From the NCBI GenBank assembly GCA_013695145.1, contig JACDBB010000083.1, positions 1 to 44,398 on the forward strand: DNA of 44,398 nucleotides, given 5' to 3'. Both the position numbers and the translations under genes were made by a program. Shown here piece after piece: positions 30,816 through 38,684 of this stretch (the first letter of the stretch is position 1; every line of letters starts with the position of its first letter). The notes below the pieces were generated by a model. It was not told the origin of the DNA, searched no databases, and saw only the letters and a list, made by a program, of their open reading frames with translations. This DNA comes from Euzebyales bacterium. GTDB taxonomy: Bacteria > Actinomycetota > Nitriliruptoria > Euzebyales > Egibacteraceae.

Positions 30816-31670
30816 TCACACGTCCGGCGATGCGATGCCCACCAGCGCGGGGGAGGCGGCGGCGGTCCGGTCGGTCACGACCGGCGCCGAGCCCGTGAAG
30901 CGGGTCAGCGCCTCGCCGGCGACCACGCGTGACGGCACCGGGTCGGCGGCGCAGCGGTGACCGAGCCCGCCGATGGGCAGCCGCGCGCCGGACGCCACGA
31001 CGATGACGTTGCCGTGACGCCGGCCACGCAGGATGCCCGCGTCGATCAGCACGGCCACGCGCCGGAGGACCGCCCGCACGGTGGCCACCTGACCGCGGGC
31101 GAACCACAGCGGCGGCCCGTCGACGAGGTTGGCGACGTAGGTCCCGCCGGGCCGCAGGACCCGCGCGACCTCCCTGACCAGCTCCACCGAGGCGAGGTGC
31201 GCGGGCGTGCGCGCTGCGGCGAACACGTCTGCGACGACGAGGTCGGCGCTGGCGGGCTTGAGCGCGGCGAGCCCCTGGCGGGCGTCGACGGCGCCGACCC
31301 TGATGCGCCATGAGCTCGGCAGCGGGAGCTCGCGGCGGACCAGCTCGGTGAGGGCGGCGTCGATCTCGAAGACCCGCTGGCGGGATCCGGGCCGCGTGGC
31401 GGCGACGTAACGAGGCAGCGTGAGCCCGCCGCCGCCCAGGTGGATGGCGTCGACCGCCGCACCCGGGGGCGCGACGAGATCGATCACATGGCCGATCCGC
31501 CGCGTGTAGTCGAACGACAGCCGCGTCGGGTCGGCCAGGTCCACGTGGGACTGCAAGGTCCCTTCGACGTCGAGGGTCCACGCGTCGCAGCCGCCGGGGT
31601 CGCGCCGCAGCGTCGCGGACCCCGAGTCGACGCGGTGCGTGGTCGGCGCTGCCCTCCGGCTCCCGGCCAC
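30816..31670 (-). CDS. Spermidine-synthase-like SAM-dependent methyltransferase-fold protein
   Basis: 284 residues. Rossmann-like core: AIHLGGGGLTLPRYVAATRP (motif I) near 75-94, VFEIDAALTELVRRELPLP (motif post-I, acidic residue E/D), RIRVGAVDARQGLAAL and DLVVADVFAAARTPAHL. This matches the polyamine-synthase superfamily fold. The N-terminal QSHVDLADPTRLSFDYTRRI element, also typical of these proteins, is present. Substrate-binding Asp residues of true spermidine synthases are not clearly conserved, so the activity is unknown. Starts 8 bases downstream of the PEBP gene stop, same strand, probably one operon. Confidence 0.8.
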   Translation of the reverse strand: MAGSRRAAPTTHRVDSGSATLRRDPGGCDAWTLDVEGTLQSHVDLADPTRLSFDYTRRIGHVIDLVAPPGAAVDAIHLGGGGLTLPRYVAATRPGSRQRVFEIDAALTELVRRELPLPSSWRIRVGAVDARQGLAALKPASADLVVADVFAAARTPAHLASVELVREVARVLRPGGTYVANLVDGPPLWFARGQVATVRAVLRRVAVLIDAGILRGRRHGNVIVVASGARLPIGGLGHRCAADPVPSRVVAGEALTRFTGSAPVVTDRTAAASPALVGIASPDV

Positions 31671-31677
31671 GGCCCTG

Positions 31678-32208
31678 TCAGTGCTGGTAGGTCGGCGTGA
31701 CGATCGCGCGGGCCAGCGTGTGGAAGGCGAGGTTGAAGCTGACCACGGCGAGCGAGGCGTCGCCGTCTGCGCCCAGCTGCTCGGCGTCGACGGCGTGGAC
31801 CACGAAGTAGTAGCGGTGCGGCATGTCGCCCTGCGGCGGTGCGGCGCCGCCGTAGCCGTCGACGCCGAGATCGTTGCGGACGTGGAAGGCGCCGCCTGGC
31901 AGCTTGGCGCCGCCGGGCTCGCCCGCGCCGGTCGCCAGCTCGGTCACCGTCGCCGGGATGTCCACCGCGCCCCAGTGCCAGAAGCCCGAGGGGGTGGGCG
32001 CGTCGGGGTCGAAGCACGTGACGACGAACGACTTCGTCTCGTCGGGGAACCCCGACCAGGCGAGCTGCGGAGAGACGTTGTCGCCCGACGCCACCTGCGC
32101 GTTGGCCAGCTGGTGGCCGTCGCGCACGTCGTCGCTGGTCACGCGAAAGCCGGGCACGGCCGGCAGCAGCTCGTAGGGATCCGGGGCAACGGGTCGTTCC
32201 AGGCTCAC
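31678..32208 (-). CDS. YbhB/YbcL-family (PEBP, Raf-kinase-inhibitor-like) protein
   Basis: 176 residues. Family landmarks: [40 protein letters not shown] (anion-binding DPDAP and WHW), [20 protein letters not shown] and [15 protein letters not shown]. Bacterial members have no settled function; they bind small anionic ligands. Cytoplasmic, no signal peptide. First gene of a probable two-gene unit with the spermidine-synthase-like gene, divergent from the GntR gene across 167 bases that contain a DasR-like operator. Confidence 0.9.
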   Translation of the reverse strand: MSLERPVAPDPYELLPAVPGFRVTSDDVRDGHQLANAQVASGDNVSPQLAWSGFPDETKSFVVTCFDPDAPTPSGFWHWGAVDIPATVTELATGAGEPGGAKLPGGAFHVRNDLGVDGYGGAAPPQGDMPHRYYFVVHAVDAEQLGADGDASLAVVSFNLAFHTLARAIVTPTYQH

Positions 32209-32308
32209 GTCTGCTCCTTGCGCTCGCCGCGGGCGCGGCTTCGTCCGCTTCGTTGATCGCTACCCACCCTCGTCGCTGCCGTATCCTGCGGTCCGACGAG
32301 GGCCGCAC

Positions 32309-32322
32309 TTGGTCTAGTCCAA
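32309..32322. promoter_or_regulatory. DasR-type (dre-like) operator
   Basis: TTGGTCTAGTCCAA is a palindrome with one mismatch and differs at one position from the TGGTCTAGACCA core recognised by HutC-subfamily GntR proteins such as DasR/NagR. It lies 54 bases before the GntR ATG in a divergent promoter region. Autoregulation by that gene is inferred. Confidence 0.65.
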
Positions 32323-32375
32323 ATCGTGCGCGGCCTGGTAGGCTCCCGCACGCGGTCGAACACCGTGAGGAGCCG

Positions 32376-33149
32376 ATGAGCGCGTGGGGCAGCAAGTCCG
32401 AGCGGGTGCGGGAGCACGTCCTCGACCTGGTCGAGACCATGGCGGTGGGCGACCGCATCCCGGCGGAGCGCAAGCTCGCCGAGGAGCTGGACGTGTCGCG
32501 CATGACGCTGCGGGGGGTGATCGACGATCTCGTCCGCGAGGGCTACCTGAACCGCCGCCATGGCAGCGGCAGCTATGTGGCGGAGCCCAAGATCGCGCAG
32601 CCGCTGACGATGACGTCGTTCTCCGACGACATGCGACTGCGGGGGTTCGTCCCGTCGGGCCGGACCCTGGAGCTGGTCACCGTCGCCGCGGGTGCCCGGT
32701 TGGCGCGCCGGCTGCAGGTCTCCCCCACCGAGCCGGTGGTCCGGGCGCTGCGTCTGCGCCTGGCCGACGACGTCCCGATGGCCATCGAGACCCTGCACGT
32801 GCTGGCCGCGCTGGTGCCGGGGCTCACCGCCGACGACCTGGAGCACTCCTCCTTCTACGACCTGCTGGCCGCTCGGTACGGCGTCCAGCTGGGGACCGGG
32901 GCGCAGGTGATCGAGCCGACCGTCACGTCCGAGGAGGAGAGCGCGCGGCTCGGGGTCCCCGTGCACTCGCCGGCGTTCCTGTTCGAGCGCACGACCAGGG
33001 ACAGCGCCGGCGCCGTGGTGGAGTTCGTCCGCTCCATCTACCGCGGCGACCGCTACCAGCTCACGGCCACCCTGCTCGCGCCCAAGCGCCGCGACCAGGA
33101 CCGCGCGCGCAGCGGCCCCGCGCCGACGATCGCCGAGTCCCACTCCTGA
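32376..33149 (+). CDS. GntR-family regulator, HutC subfamily
   Basis: 257 residues from ATG 32376 (GAGGAG four bases upstream). Winged helix-turn-helix at 10-70 (RIPAERKLAEELDVSRMTLR; LNRRHGSGSYVAEPKI), followed by a UTRA ligand domain (MTSFSDDMRLRGFVPSGRTL; VVRALRLRLADDVPMAIETL; SPAFLFERTTRDSAGAVVEF). HutC/UTRA members sense sugar phosphates, amino-sugar phosphates or amino-acid breakdown products. Its operator is most likely the dre-like site at 32309-32322. No sugar gene is adjacent, so other targets must lie elsewhere. The 57-bp repeat follows its 3' end. Confidence 0.92.
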   Translation: MSAWGSKSERVREHVLDLVETMAVGDRIPAERKLAEELDVSRMTLRGVIDDLVREGYLNRRHGSGSYVAEPKIAQPLTMTSFSDDMRLRGFVPSGRTLELVTVAAGARLARRLQVSPTEPVVRALRLRLADDVPMAIETLHVLAALVPGLTADDLEHSSFYDLLAARYGVQLGTGAQVIEPTVTSEEESARLGVPVHSPAFLFERTTRDSAGAVVEFVRSIYRGDRYQLTATLLAPKRRDQDRARSGPAPTIAESHS

Positions 33150-33202
33150 GCCTGCGGCGCGTGCGGACGCGCCCCACTGGCGTGCCCCGCGCGCGCCGGG
33201 GG

Positions 33203-33259
33203 CCCGACACCCTGTCGAGATTCCTCCGCTATGCGCGGGCGTATCGACACGGTGTCGGG
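33203..33259 (+). repeat. 57-bp palindrome-flanked repeat, copy 2
   Basis: Arms CCCGACACCCTGTCG (33203-33217) and CGACACGGTGTCGGG (33245-33259) pair at 14 of 15 positions around a 27-base loop containing AGATTCCTCCGCTATGCG. It starts 53 bases after the GntR stop, same orientation, and ends 23 bases from the recD stop on the other strand. Its position between convergent genes suits a bidirectional terminator, but the sequence conservation in the loop with copy 1 is not explained by that. Confidence 0.75.
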
Positions 33260-33282
33260 ACAACGGTCGCCCCGCGCCGCGG

Positions 33283-35241
33283 TCACGTGGCCCACAGCTG
33301 CGCCCGCAGGCCCGAGGCGCGGGCGATCGGGCGCTCGACGGCCGCCCGGACGCTGTCGGCGGAGCCGACCACCGTCAGGCGCGAGCGCGCGCGGCTGACC
33401 GCCGTGTAGAGCAGCTCGCGGGTGAGGATCGGCGACGACGGATCCGGGAGCACGACCGCCACGTCGTCGAACTGCGAGCCCTGGCTCTTGTGGATCGTCA
33501 TGGCGTGCACGGTCTCGACGGCGCCGAGGCGGGCGGGGCTGACCTCGACCAGCTCGCCGCGCCGCTCGAAGACCGCTGTGGCGCGCCCGTCGTCGGTGAC
33601 GATGACCACGCCGGTGTCGCCGTTGTACAGGCGCAGGCCGTAGTCGTTGGCCGTCACCAGCAGCGGACGGCCGGTGTACCAGCGCCCCCCGGTGGCGTAG
33701 CCAGCGATCGCGGCGGACAGCCAGCGCTCGACATGCCGCGCCCAGGAAGCCGCGCCGTACGGTCCGCGGCGGTGCGCGCACAGCACCCGCATGGCGCCAA
33801 GCCCGTCGAGCGCGGCCAAGCCGTCTCCCGCCCTGGCGTGCTCGGCGACGCGCCGGCCGGCGGCGACGACCGCCTGGCGGACCGGCGCCATGGCGCGGGA
33901 GGGATCCGCCTGCGCGACGTCGGCGTCGATCCACGCCACGTCGTCGCGTTCTGCCCGCAGGACCGCGACCGCCTCGGCGGCGTCTCCGCGCCGCACCGCC
34001 TCCGCCAGCTCCGCGATCCCTCCGCCGTAGCGGTGGACGTGGCGCAGCACCGCGATGCCGTCGCCGATGGCCGCACCCTCGGCGGGCGCGATTCCTGGCG
34101 GCTCATCCCCCGTCACCGCGCCGAGGACGGCGCGCGCCGCGGGCCGCATCCGCAGGCCGTCGGAGGCGGGCCCGACGATGTCGCCCATGACCGCGCCCGC
34201 CTCGACCGATGCGAGCTGCTCGGGGTCGCCCACCAGGACCAGCCGGGCGCCGGTGCGCACCGCCTCGACGAGCTTGGCCATGAGCGACAGCGACACCATC
34301 GAGGTCTCGTCGACCACGACCACGTCGTGGGGCAGCCGGTTGCCACGATCGTGGCGGAAGCGGCTGCGACTGCCGGGCCGCCAGCCGAGGAGCCGGTGCA
34401 GCGTGGAGGCCTCCAGCGCCAGCAGCCGCCGCCGGACCGCGTCGGCCACGTCGAGCCGCGCCGCCTCGGCGTGCACCGCCTCCTCCAGGCGCGCGGCCGC
34501 CTTTCCCGTCGGCGCGGCCAGCGCCACGCGAGGCAGCGCGCCGGTCCCCGCCGCCTGCTCGTCGAGCAGCGCGAGGATCCGTGCGACGGTGGTGGTCTTG
34601 CCCGTTCCCGGCCCCCCTGCGATCACCGTGAGGCGACGCAGCACCGCTGTGGCCGCGGCGACCCGCTGTTCCCGGGATCCCTCGCCGACGAACAGCCGCG
34701 CCAGCCCGCCGGCGAGGATGTCGAGGTCGACGCCGTCCGCGCGCCCACGGCCGCGGGACAGCAGATCGACCGCGACGTCGCGCTCCTCGCGCCAGTACCT
34801 GTCGAGGTACAGGCGCGTGCCGACCAGGCGGAGCGGCCGGTTGTCCGCCGCCGTCGCCGCACCGTCCCACCCGGCTCCCGCCGCGACCAGCGGGCTTGCG
34901 GCCAGCGCCGCCAGCCACGGATCCGCGGCAGGCCACGGCAACCCTTGGGGGTCGAGGAGCTCCGCCCACCCTCCGGGCTCCGGGTCGCTGGTGACGGTGT
35001 CACGGACGGTGGCCAGGTCGGTGCACACGTGGCCGACGCGCGGGGCGCGGACGGCCAGGGCGGCCGCGAGCAGCACCGTCTCATCCTCCTCGGCGAGCAG
35101 TCCGCCCAGCCGGCCGGCGACGTGGATGTCGGCCGAGGTGAGCACCCCAGCGAGGTTGAACTCGGCGAGCAGTCCCGCCGCGCCCTGGGCTCGGCGCACG
35201 TCGAAGGGGTCGGGCTCGATGACAGGGATGACCGCCGTCAT
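33283..35241 (-). CDS. recD: RecBCD helicase subunit RecD
   Basis: 652 residues from ATG 35241, overlapping the recB stop (ATGA). SF1B helicase: Walker A IAGGPGTGKTTTVARIL near 209-225, Walker B VVVDETSMVSLSLMAKL, motif III LVLVGDPEQLASVEAG, motif V MTIHKSQGSQFDDVAVVLP, motif VI ELLYTAVSRARSRLTVVG. RecD is the fast 5'-3' helicase of the RecBCD recombination-repair complex that processes double-strand breaks. Last gene of recC-recB-recD. The open frame continues far upstream of 35241 inside recB, but without family sequence. Confidence 0.94.
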   Translation of the reverse strand: MTAVIPVIEPDPFDVRRAQGAAGLLAEFNLAGVLTSADIHVAGRLGGLLAEEDETVLLAAALAVRAPRVGHVCTDLATVRDTVTSDPEPGGWAELLDPQGLPWPAADPWLAALAASPLVAAGAGWDGAATAADNRPLRLVGTRLYLDRYWREERDVAVDLLSRGRGRADGVDLDILAGGLARLFVGEGSREQRVAAATAVLRRLTVIAGGPGTGKTTTVARILALLDEQAAGTGALPRVALAAPTGKAAARLEEAVHAEAARLDVADAVRRRLLALEASTLHRLLGWRPGSRSRFRHDRGNRLPHDVVVVDETSMVSLSLMAKLVEAVRTGARLVLVGDPEQLASVEAGAVMGDIVGPASDGLRMRPAARAVLGAVTGDEPPGIAPAEGAAIGDGIAVLRHVHRYGGGIAELAEAVRRGDAAEAVAVLRAERDDVAWIDADVAQADPSRAMAPVRQAVVAAGRRVAEHARAGDGLAALDGLGAMRVLCAHRRGPYGAASWARHVERWLSAAIAGYATGGRWYTGRPLLVTANDYGLRLYNGDTGVVIVTDDGRATAVFERRGELVEVSPARLGAVETVHAMTIHKSQGSQFDDVAVVLPDPSSPILTRELLYTAVSRARSRLTVVGSADSVRAAVERPIARASGLRAQLWAT

Positions 35242-38200
35242 GCGCCCGCCTCGCCGCGGTCGAGGACGTCGCTCACAGCCTCGACGAGCGCCGCCGGGGG
35301 CCGCCACGCGAACACGCCACACGGTCGCCCCTCCACCAGCGGCACGTCCTGCCCGGTCATCCCGCGCACGAACGCGTACACGACGGCGGCGAGATTGCGC
35401 TCCGCGGCGTAGCCGGGCAGACGCCAGCGCAGGTAGCGATGCAGCGCCACCGCGTACAGCAGCGCCTGGAGGGGGTAGTGCGCCCGCCGCATCGCGCCGG
35501 GCAGCGCGGCCGGCTGGTAGTGCCAGGCGGACAGCTGTTCGCCGTCGGCGCCCAGCCAGTTCGTCTTGTAGTCGACGACGGCGAAGCGCTGCGTCCCGTC
35601 GGCGTCGCGCCGTCGCAGCACCAGGTCCAGGCTGCCCGCGAGGTAGCCGCGCAGGTCGCGGTGCAGCGCCGCGCCTGCGAGCTCGTCGGCGTAGCCGGCC
35701 AGCGGGTCGTCCGCTGGCAGGTGCTCGCGCAGCAGGCCGCCGATGGCGTCGACGGTCACCAGCCCGTCGGGCTGGTCGCCGCCAACCAGCGGCAGCTCGA
35801 ACCACAGCTCGTCGAGGCGGTCGGCCCTGCCGAAGTCGGCCAGCCGCGCCCCGGCGACCAGAGGCCCGAGCGGCGTGGAGATCGCCGCGGCCAGCCCCGC
35901 GGCCGCCGCCGCGGGATCGCCGATGTCGGTGTGCCAGCTGGCACTCTGGTCGTGGACTCGCAGCGCCAGCTCAGCGGCGAGCCGCGGCGCGGCGAAGTCG
36001 GTGCGCTCCAGGACCCGGTGCACGAACGTGCCCACGTCCGCGCCGCGGGGCATCGTGGCCAACGGGGACGGCACCGCGCGCAGGGCCGCCTCGTCGGCGC
36101 CCACCGTCGCGGCGACCGGTGGCGCCACGGGCATCGGCTCGTCATCGGTGACCTGCTGCTCGGCCTCGGTGGCGACGCGCGCCTCGTGGGCACCTGAGGT
36201 GATGCTGCTGTAGCTCGAGCGCCGCCACCGCAGGTCCAGGGCGCGGTCGAAGCGGCCTGCCTCGAGCGCTGCACGGGAGGGCGGCCGCCCTGCCCAGCGC
36301 GCCCCGTCGCCGCCGGTCGTGGCCTCGACGCTGATGCAGCCGGCCGCCTCGCCCGCCAGCCGTCCCAGCGCGTCGAGGACGTCGGCGTCCTCGGGCGGCC
36401 GGTCGGTCGTGACGGCGACGTTGCCGTGGTCGTCGCGCGCGAACAGCAGCCGGCACAGCGACGACTCGCGGCTGTTCCACGACCCCGCCCACCACACGAC
36501 CGCCTGGTGCTTGGCGCGAGTGAGCGCGACGTAGACCAGGCGCAGCTCCTCGCCGCGCTGCTCGGCGATGTAGCGGTCGCGGTGGGCGGCGAAGTCGGGA
36601 CCGCCCATGCCCACGTCGATGGTGCGCCGGTCACCCGCGTCGGGATCGTGGAACACCGGCGGGTCGGTGTCGGAGATGTAGCCCGGCTCCCACAGGTAGG
36701 GGTAGTAGACGACGGGGAACTCGAGTCCCTTGCTGCGGTGGATCGTGAGCACCTGCACGGCCTCGACGTCGGACTCCAGGCGGCGGCTGCGCTCCTCGCT
36801 GCCCGTGTCGGCCGCGGCCTCGGCGATGCGCTGCCGCAGCCATCCGGTCAGGGCGGTGACCCCGAGCTCGTCGGCGGTCGCGGCGGCGTGCAGCAGCTGG
36901 CCGACGTGGCGCAGGTCGGTGAGCTCCCGCTCGCCGTCGCGGTGGGCGAGCACGCGGGCATGCAGGCCCTCGGTGAGGGTGACCACCTCGACCAGGGAGG
37001 CCACCCCATGACGCGTCAGCACGCCTGCCCAGCGGTGCAGGCGGGCGTGCACGTGCTCCCAGGCGGCCTCGTCGGCCAGCGCGACCTGCTCGGCGGTCCA
37101 GCCCAGGAATCCGGTGAGCGCCGCCGCCCGCGCGCGTGTCCCCGCGGAGGGGCGTTCCAGCGCCTCGAGCAGCCGCAGCCAACCCACCGCGGCCGGCGTG
37201 CCGAATACGCTGCCGGCGCCGTTGATGACCGCAGGGACGTCGGCTGCGTCGAGGGCGTCGCGGATGAGCGCCGCGTGCTTGTGGGTGCGCACGAGGACGG
37301 CGACGTGACCGGGCCGGATCCGCTCGCGCGCCGACTCGGTGCCCTCGCGATGGCGGGTGAGCACCTCGGCGCCCGAGCCCAGGAGCGAGACGACGTCCGC
37401 GGCGAGGTCGGCTGCGATGTGCTCGCGGCCGGGGGCGTTGGAGACGAAGCCCTTCTTGGTGGTCCTGACCAGGCCGCTCGCACGGTGCGCGACGCGCAGG
37501 CGCAGCGGCGTGTCGACCGGCGCGCCGACCAGGCGCGCCCGCTGGTTCGCGTCGGCGGCGCGGACGGTGCGGTAGACGATGCCCTCGTGGCCGAGGCGCA
37601 CGCCGGAGAACAGCGCGTCGTAGGCGTCGATGAGCCCCTGGTCGCTGCGACGGTTCACGGCGAGGGTCTCGCGCGTGCCCGCCGCGCGCGCCGCCTCCAG
37701 GTAGGCGTGCACGTCGGCGCCGCGGAAGGCGTAGATGGCCTGCTTGGGGTCGCCGATCAGCACCAGGGTGGCGCCGCCGTCGGAGAAGGCGCGCCGCATG
37801 ACCTCCCACTGGATCGGGTCGGTGTCCTGGAACTCGTCGACCAGCGCCACCCGGTAGCGCTCGCGGAGGCGCGCACACGCGGCCGGCCCGCGGTCGGGGT
37901 CGGCGAGCGTGCCCGCCAGACGGGTCAGGAGGTCGTCGTAGGTCAGCACGCGCGACGCCCGCTTGCGCCGCTCCACCTCCTCGCGCACGGCCACGGCCAG
38001 GCTGCGGCGCAGGCCCCACGGCGTGTCGGGCGCCGCGTCGGCCGGTTCGATCAGCGCGAGCGGGTTGTCCACGGCGACGCGGGCGATGCGCCGCGCCTCC
38101 GCGATTGCCAGCTCAGGCTTGGTGGACGTCCGCCAGAACTTGCGGACGTACAGGTCAGCGACGACCTCCTCGACGAGGTCGCGAGGGTCTTCCAGGAACG

Positions 38201-38684
38201 TCACGTCGCGGTCCACGTCGCCGGCGACCCCGAGGCTGCCCAGGACGTGGCCGCAGAACCCGTGGGTCGTGGAGATCGTGGCCGCGTCGAAGTCCGCCAG
38301 CGCCCGCGCGAGGCGCGCCCTGCGCACCTCGACCGCCGCGTCCGGGCCGTCGGCCAGCAGCAGCAGGACATCGTCGTCGCAGTCGATAGGCGCGCCGGCG
38401 ATGGCGCGGGCCAGGCCTCGCTCGGCGCAGACCAGCCGGTCACGGACCCGCTCGCGCAGCTCGCCGGTGGCCATGCGCGTGAAGGTGATGACCAGCAGCC
38501 GCTCCAGCGGCATCCCGTCGGCCACGTAGCGTGCGGCGAGGGCGGCGATGGTGAAGGTCTTGCCGGTTCCGGCGCTGGCCTCGAGCACCGTCACACCGGA
38601 CGGCAGCGGTCCGCACACGTCGAACGGCGCGATCGCGCCTGGCGCGGCCGAGGAGAGCGCGGCGCGGCGCGGGTCGGCGGTCAC
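35238..38684 (-). CDS. recB: RecBCD helicase-nuclease subunit RecB
   Basis: 1148 residues from GTG 38684, overlapping the recC stop (GTGA). UvrD-like helicase motifs: Walker A LEASAGTGKTFTIAALAARY near 36-55, VDEFQDTDPIQWEVMRR, LIGDPKQAIYAFRGADVHAY, and the late motif LTIHRSKGLEFPVVYYPYLW. The C-terminal nuclease domain has DLVLRRRD...FAVVDYKTNWLG near residue 1040, with the metal-binding Asp and the DYK catalytic motif. Contains both 3'-5' helicase and the exonuclease of the complex. Confidence 0.94.
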   Translation of the reverse strand: MTADPRRAALSSAAPGAIAPFDVCGPLPSGVTVLEASAGTGKTFTIAALAARYVADGMPLERLLVITFTRMATGELRERVRDRLVCAERGLARAIAGAPIDCDDDVLLLLADGPDAAVEVRRARLARALADFDAATISTTHGFCGHVLGSLGVAGDVDRDVTFLEDPRDLVEEVVADLYVRKFWRTSTKPELAIAEARRIARVAVDNPLALIEPADAAPDTPWGLRRSLAVAVREEVERRKRASRVLTYDDLLTRLAGTLADPDRGPAACARLRERYRVALVDEFQDTDPIQWEVMRRAFSDGGATLVLIGDPKQAIYAFRGADVHAYLEAARAAGTRETLAVNRRSDQGLIDAYDALFSGVRLGHEGIVYRTVRAADANQRARLVGAPVDTPLRLRVAHRASGLVRTTKKGFVSNAPGREHIAADLAADVVSLLGSGAEVLTRHREGTESARERIRPGHVAVLVRTHKHAALIRDALDAADVPAVINGAGSVFGTPAAVGWLRLLEALERPSAGTRARAAALTGFLGWTAEQVALADEAAWEHVHARLHRWAGVLTRHGVASLVEVVTLTEGLHARVLAHRDGERELTDLRHVGQLLHAAATADELGVTALTGWLRQRIAEAAADTGSEERSRRLESDVEAVQVLTIHRSKGLEFPVVYYPYLWEPGYISDTDPPVFHDPDAGDRRTIDVGMGGPDFAAHRDRYIAEQRGEELRLVYVALTRAKHQAVVWWAGSWNSRESSLCRLLFARDDHGNVAVTTDRPPEDADVLDALGRLAGEAAGCISVEATTGGDGARWAGRPPSRAALEAGRFDRALDLRWRRSSYSSITSGAHEARVATEAEQQVTDDEPMPVAPPVAATVGADEAALRAVPSPLATMPRGADVGTFVHRVLERTDFAAPRLAAELALRVHDQSASWHTDIGDPAAAAAGLAAAISTPLGPLVAGARLADFGRADRLDELWFELPLVGGDQPDGLVTVDAIGGLLREHLPADDPLAGYADELAGAALHRDLRGYLAGSLDLVLRRRDADGTQRFAVVDYKTNWLGADGEQLSAWHYQPAALPGAMRRAHYPLQALLYAVALHRYLRWRLPGYAAERNLAAVVYAFVRGMTGQDVPLVEGRPCGVFAWRPPAALVEAVSDVLDRGEAGA

